Below are positions 59,531 through 64,000 of a stretch of DNA of 64,000 nucleotides, piece by piece. Position 1 is the stretch's first letter. The number at the start of each line of letters is the position of its first letter. Source of the DNA: Avena insularis (taxonomy: Eukaryota > Streptophyta > Magnoliopsida > Poales > Poaceae); NCBI GenBank assembly GCA_023614405.1, contig CM042694.1:477249392-477313391 (forward strand). The letters run 5' to 3'. Under the pieces are notes generated by a model. That model was not told the DNA's origin, did not search any database, and was given only the letters and a program-made list of their open reading frames with translations. Both the position numbers and the translations under genes were made by a program.

Positions 59531-60050
59531 TTGGTTAACCTTGGTCGGAGAGGCGTCTAAGCATCATCGGTACCGTGTGAGTAACATCGAGGTCACCGAG
59601 GGTGCTGCGGTTGTGGTGGCTGTTAGTGTCGGGGAAGTAGATCTTGGGCGGTCGATGCTGGCTTGAAAGCGGTGGACGAGAGCGTCGCTGAGGCAGATCC
59701 GGTGCAGTGAATGGCAACGGCCGTGCAGCTGGTCTAGAGAGGTGGCCATGAAACTCTTTGAACTAGATCACGCCCGGTGGACACCAGTGAAGCGGATCCG
59801 GTACAGTTGTGTAGCTTTAGGCGGGGAGGAAGCAGAGCTTGGGCGGTCGATGACGCCATCGGCGTGGTGAACGACACCACAACTCCTAGATCTGGTGGGT
59901 GAGCGTCTATGAAGCGGCTGCGCGGCAGTACACCAGACCGCAGCTCAAGCCAGTGCACACGGTGGTCGTCGAGGGGACAGAGGGGCTTGGGATTTTTGGG
60001 AGGGCCGGCGGGAAAAACTAGGGGAATTGGGACCATAGAGGTGAGCAGTA
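59531..60050 (-). other. GC-rich block with short overlapping frames
   Basis: A GC-rich stretch of about 500 bp with open frames of 60-100 codons on both strands; the longest is minus 59,734-60,036. The phrases cttgggcggtcgatg and gatccggt occur twice, so the block contains a degenerate internal duplication. It could be a 5' exon of an element gene, but I cannot support a product. Confidence 0.4.
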
Positions 60051-60129
60051 AAAATAATTACGATTGTGCCCCCGAGCTACCGACTTTATCATGCCCATTT
60101 ATCATCTGAAAAATGGATAGATTGTAATT

Positions 60130-60850
60130 TTAAATTCTAAAGTTTTTGAAAGGGAAGGGCGCGAAATGCTTCAAGGTCGGTGTGTGGTTCTGCCGCTCGA
60201 TGGAGAATTTGAATTTGGCTTGCGCCTATCTAATAATAATAATAGAAAAATGGTACTCCCCCGGTCGGTGGGATATTTTGGCTCAAAGCTTTTGAAATGG
60301 TGGGGCGGGAAATGCTTGGTAGGTGGGTGATTTTGCCGCTCGATTGAGATTTTGAGTTTGGCTAGCCTCTATCTACTAATAAAAAAGGTAGTAGACCGTA
60401 TGCTATCTGTCCAGGAATTCAAGGCCGAGAGTCACATCAATTGATCATCCATAAAAAATTTGTGGCACAGAAACTTGGATACCTTCCATTCACACAGCAT
60501 AGGCGTTAAGTTTTGCCGCTTGACTCAGATTTTAAATTTTGCTAGCGCCCATGTAATAATATAAAAATGGTACTACCTCATTGGGTGATTTTGCCTGAAA
60601 ATGTTTGAAACAGAGGGTGTGCGAAATGCTTCGGGGTCGGTGGGTTATTTTCCCGCTCGATTACGATTTTGAATTTGGCTGTCGGCCAAGTTTTTATTAC
60701 TAGAAAAAAGGTTGTGTAGGTCAAATGCCATCTGGTTAGGAATTTAAGGCAAGACTCACATCAACTGATGCCTCCGATTCAAACGGGGTAGGCGGTAGGT
60801 TTTGGCGGTCGACAGTGATTTTGAATTTAGAGATTGTCCAAAGAATAATT
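60130..60850 (+). repeat. Degenerate tandem repeat, about 135-180 bp unit
   Basis: Five diverged copies of a block like tgccgctcgattgagatttt lie near 60,190, 60,333, 60,515, 60,650 and 60,800, usually followed by gaatttggct and a run of taataata. The companion block gcgggaaatgcttgg also recurs. Spacing is irregular, so units have gained and lost sequence. Confidence 0.72.
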
Positions 60851-61441
60851 AAAAAATAGGCCATTCTCCCTCTATTTCAGGGATCCAAGTTGGGGAGAGT
60901 GATTATCTACCACGCGTATGAAAATGCAGATCTCCGATACAAGAATGTTTGTTTAACATAACAACAAACAAATGTCTGAAGTAGCTCTGATTCAAGCATG
61001 TGAAAATGGTGTGCAACCAAGGTCTACTAATTATTTAGGTGTCGGCACAGACTCTTCTATAGGAAGCACTAACTAAATGGTAGTACTAATTTAGATCAAA
61101 TAAAAGCCTACTGCGAAACAAATACTCCTACTACAGCATACTATCAAAACACAAAGACCAGCTAAAGCATATGTAGAACAAATAAAACAAGATTTCATCA
61201 CGCATACACTACTATATAGAGAACACCATTTCATCATATAAAACAATGTTTTATCAGACACACACAAGCCCCCAAAATGAACAGACAGCTCTAATATTCC
61301 AGCCCATGCCACTGTGACTACATCACAAACAAAGGTTCCGCCACAGTTCCATCAGCTACCAACACAAACAAATATCAGACTGCAGCTCCAAATAACACAA
61401 CCTGGGCAAACACATGCTTGCCCAAACAAGGCTTGCTTGTT
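60851..61441. other. No gene recognised
   Basis: AT-rich sequence. It may be the 3' flank or untranslated region of the minus-strand F-box pseudogene that ends at 61,442, but no polyadenylation context is clear. Confidence 0.4.
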
Positions 61442-63789
61442 CATCCGAGTGTTATTTTCATCTCCTTGATGTTGCAGTCTGAATCAGCTGTGTTGTTGAC
61501 AGGACTTCCTTTTCGTTTCTTTGATTTAGCACTCCGAATCATGTCGGTTGTTGAAGGAAATGAACAAAATGATTAGAAAATTCATAGGTTTACAAAAATG
61601 GAAGGGTTGCACATGAATAACTGCACTAACCAGGTGTCATAATGTAGGGATGTAAAGTACACCAACATTTATGAGATCTGAACTTCTTAGACTTCATCTG
61701 CTGAGATCTAATTCGAATACTCCCTCCTTCGCCCATATAACCACCATTTCTCTATCCTCAAATGCGTAGAGTAACCTTACTGCATCTTTCCCACCATATG
61801 TCCATGATTTCTCAAGGCCAAGGAGAGTATCCAACTCAACCTTTATATGAGGCACCCAAGCTTCCCATTTTCATGTATGATCTTGCACTAGACCACGTGT
61901 TTAGACTGAAGTCTCTTATAACCGCAAGGGCAACATCTCCATTATGCCCCTTAGCGATGACAAAATTACGTCTGGAATTATCATGTGTCTTATGGGGGCA
62001 CTCAATATAACACTGTTTTGTTGTCACGTTATTGAAGGCAATTATATATCTGGAGTTCATTGTTGGCCAGTACAAAATGTTCCCTATGAGAGTTGACGGC
62101 CTGTGATCAATCTTAGCCAGCATCTTAGCAGGTTCAATCTAGTCCTCCCATTTTCCTAACTCTGATGAGTACCTCTACACCAGTGCTTGGTTACCATTGA
62201 TTACTATCCAAACAACCCAGAAATTGTTGCAACAGTGTGAAGACAATTGCCCATGATTTCTCGAATAAAGAATTGTGCCGATATCATACTCACGTCTTCG
62301 CCAAATTGGTAGTTCTGGTATCACTGTTTCACTTCCACTGATTGGATCCTAGGACTTTATCATGTTAGACCCTTACGGATAATGAAGTAGCACCCTACCA
62401 TTGCGACATTCAAGTACATATGGTTTGTAGGCTTTATGTACTCCCACCAGCTTGTTCAGCTTCTAGAAGATGGATTGGTCAAGATTATGATCTATTAAGA
62501 ATCGAGCGTCCTCAGAGCTGTTGGTGAAAAACCCAAGTAACGACATTCCTCTGTTGTGTGACAGGGTTAGCCTTTTGAAATCGTTGCTTTCCATGAAGTC
62601 TATCCAACATTTTTGGGCGACTGATGCCCTCAGTATGCAGGATGGGTGCAGAGGAAGCCTGACAACAATCTGACCAAATACATCGCCTAGCAAGTCAATG
62701 ATTTTTGCATATGTTCTTCCACCGAAGCTGGTAGGATGATGCAAATAGCACAAGTGCATCATCAGAATTAAGTAAACAGCACAATGCACAACCCTAAAAA
62801 AAATTAAGTAAACACCACAATGCATCATACAATTTGACAGGAAAATTTATCATCGAAATTTCCTAAACTGCACCCATTTGAAAAACTTCCTAAAAAGCAG
62901 AGTCTATCAACAGAAAAACCTAAACAGCACAAGAAATCAACCAGAGTAGTACGAAAGCACCACAAAATGCTTCAGGATGTCGGAACTGGGCAAAGGGAAT
63001 GAATCACTTTTTTTAGGTCACCAGGGAGGATAGAAAGGCCCCCACCTAAATTTTCTGATTTTATCATAAAGAAGAGGAGAAAAAACGGACGCAGCTTCAG
63101 TGACTTGGTGAACCCAAGTCTCATGGTGAATTGCCCGAGGATCCACCTTCCATCTTAGATCAAACGTATGACAGTAGCTTAGATTTTGAACAAAAAAGTA
63201 AAACTATTCAAAAAAATTGATAAAAAAATCAGTAAATCATCGGTGCCTAGGTTTGAATCCTATGAAAGTTTCATCCCATTCGGATCACTAGTTTGTAATT
63301 CAATAGATTTTTATGTTCCCGGTACTACTTGTTTAAACTAATATCCACTGTGTCTAGAAAAAACCCCAGAGCAGAATACACAAAAGAGGGAGGAAGTCAG
63401 GCAGACAAAATCCAACGCAGAACTTACAATGGGATCGATGAGTTCTGAGCAGATGGAGCAGGCGCCGCCGATGAATGACGAGCCACAGCCATTGACGCTG
63501 AAGAAGCACGACCACGAGCTGACGCATTCTTAGCATCCCATGTAGCCGTCGCTTTGGTAGTGGCAACCAACATAGCCGAATTTGTTCCAGCAGCAGCCAA
63601 CGAGGATTTCGGCTGCGCCTCCACCACTTTCCAAGCATCACTCAACACTACCCAAGACTCCTATGCGGTACAAGCATCGGCCTCCTCATCCGCTTCACAT
63701 GTATCCGTTGGTGCTGCTTCAGCATCCACCTCTTCTTTATAAGCATCCGCCAGCACAACAAATGCATCCGCTAATGCCGATTCCATTTC
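61442..63789 (-). pseudogene. F-box protein pseudogene, at least three exons
   Basis: Minus strand. Exon A (63,789-63,428) is bounded by acceptor TTTACAG and donor GTAAGT, codes an Ala/Glu-rich segment from ATG 63,786, and has one TAG. Exon B (62,727-61,631) has acceptor CTACCAG and donor GTTAGT. It begins with an F-box (LLGDVFGQIVVRLPLHPSC, then RASVAQKCW) and continues with a monocot F-box C-terminal region (ECRNGRVLLHYP, DPISG, PSTLIGNILYWP, NGDVALAVIRDFSLNTW). Exon A ends in phase 2 and exon B completes the codon in the right frame. Exon C ends at TGA 61,442 with a KSKKRKG segment, but I cannot find its acceptor. F-box proteins recruit targets to SCF ubiquitin ligases. At least five stops and a frameshift after NTW make it non-functional. 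Confidence 0.72.
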
Positions 63790-64000
63790 CTGTAAACACC
63801 ACGAGCTTATTTAGCTCGCAATGCCCAAAAATAAATGCATTCTATCCTTCAGAAAGCCCGTAATGGCTGGAGGTTGGGGGGTGATGGGGATATGCCGAAT
63901 GGGGTATGCCCAACAGGACGTTCCGGTTGAGTTAAAGGCTTAGCGAGTGGGCCTGTAGGATGGCGACTAGAATGTGACTGAGGAAAAGGCCTGGCGATTG
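63790..64000. other. No gene recognised; window edge
   Basis: Sequence immediately upstream of exon A on the minus strand. It would be intron or more of the F-box locus, but shows no readable exon. Confidence 0.4.

Larger units (their letters stand above)
56771..64000 (+). mobile_element. CACTA-type DNA transposon, left part
   Basis: The terminus CACTACAAGAAAA with a repeated, GC-rich subterminal region (motif cgtggttaaa, gtgacgg, gtcacaaatg) is characteristic of grass CACTA elements. It interrupts the SANT/Myb-like frame after ATG (56,768-56,770), which should be the 3 bp target duplication. No matching right terminus (ending CTTGTAGTG) occurs before 64,000. No transposase (TNP2-like) frame is visible in this part. 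Internal tandem repeats and captured gene sequence, both usual in large CACTA elements, fill the rest. Whether all of it to 64,000 belongs to this one element cannot be shown. Confidence 0.65.

Noticed and set aside
59734..60036. 100-codon minus-strand frame as a gene
   Set aside because: It is Pro/Leu-rich and spans an internally duplicated GC-rich block; no domain, and frames are open on the other strand too.
61712..61760. Stowaway MITE-like end (actccctccttcgcccatata)
   Set aside because: On the minus strand these bases code a natural part of the F-box C-terminal region (WAKEGVFELDL), there is no second inverted end, and the TA duplication is not evident.
1..64000. Intact protein-coding gene, tRNA, rRNA or microRNA gene
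   Set aside because: I read both strands for these. All longer frames are retrotransposon proteins, fragments or shadows, and no cloverleaf or rRNA sequence was recognised. A covariance search could still find a small RNA.

Overview
This 64 kb window is a stack of nested transposable elements from a large grass genome, almost certainly a Triticeae species (wheat, Aegilops, barley or rye group). The evidence is the Angela/BARE-type Copia LTR at the left edge (starts TGTTGGAATTATGCCC when read on the minus strand), several Athila-like Gypsy elements with tRNA-Asp-type primer sites, a CACTA transposon, and long GC-rich LTRs. I see no intact single-copy gene, no rRNA or tRNA gene, and no bacterial or viral system. 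Only two stretches look like former host genes: a SANT/Myb-like fragment at 56.56-56.77 kb and a multi-exon F-box pseudogene at 61.4-63.8 kb on the minus strand.

The backbone from about 7.3 to 56.5 kb is one old autonomous Copia element on the plus strand. Its 5' LTR lies left of the window and its 3' LTR is 53,045-56,546. It is split into segments at 7,336-7,594 (leader), 19,602-20,638 (leader and gag start), 28,818-31,535 (gag, protease, integrase, first half of RT), 34,201-34,745 (RT with YVDD, RNase H start) and 52,537-53,044 (RNase H end, polypurine tract). Six later insertions broke it: a Gypsy element (right end at 7,335); a solo LTR with TGTAACACCC-type ends (7,595-19,601); a gag-only Copia on the minus strand (20,639-28,817); an unclassified 1.3 kb segment holding a solo Gypsy LTR (31,536-34,200); a degenerate Athila-like Gypsy (34,746-52,536); and a solo LTR inside the 3' LTR (53,565-55,360). 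Several of these carry their own insertions: an Angela element plus a Gypsy LTR fragment at the left, a second gag-only Copia at 10,265-18,486, and a gag-protease-only Gypsy at 39,485-48,147. Matching 5 bp target site duplications support most junctions.

The two gag-only Copia copies are the most distinctive elements. They are full length (about 8.2 kb), have 1.76-1.80 kb LTRs, keep a primer site, a polypurine tract and a gag, have no reverse transcriptase or integrase, and lie in opposite orientation about 2.2 kb apart. The Gypsy at 39,485-48,147 likewise keeps only gag and a protease-like segment. Both kinds would need enzymes supplied by autonomous relatives.

The right 7.2 kb (from 56,771) is the left part of a CACTA-type DNA transposon (terminus CACTACAAGAAAA). 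It contains several degenerate tandem repeats and the F-box pseudogene. Its right end is not in the window. A second theme is a palindromic unit of about 60 bp built around ACTATACGGCCGGAAT, found in the LTRs and, as a tandem array, in the 3' untranslated regions of the Athila-like elements.
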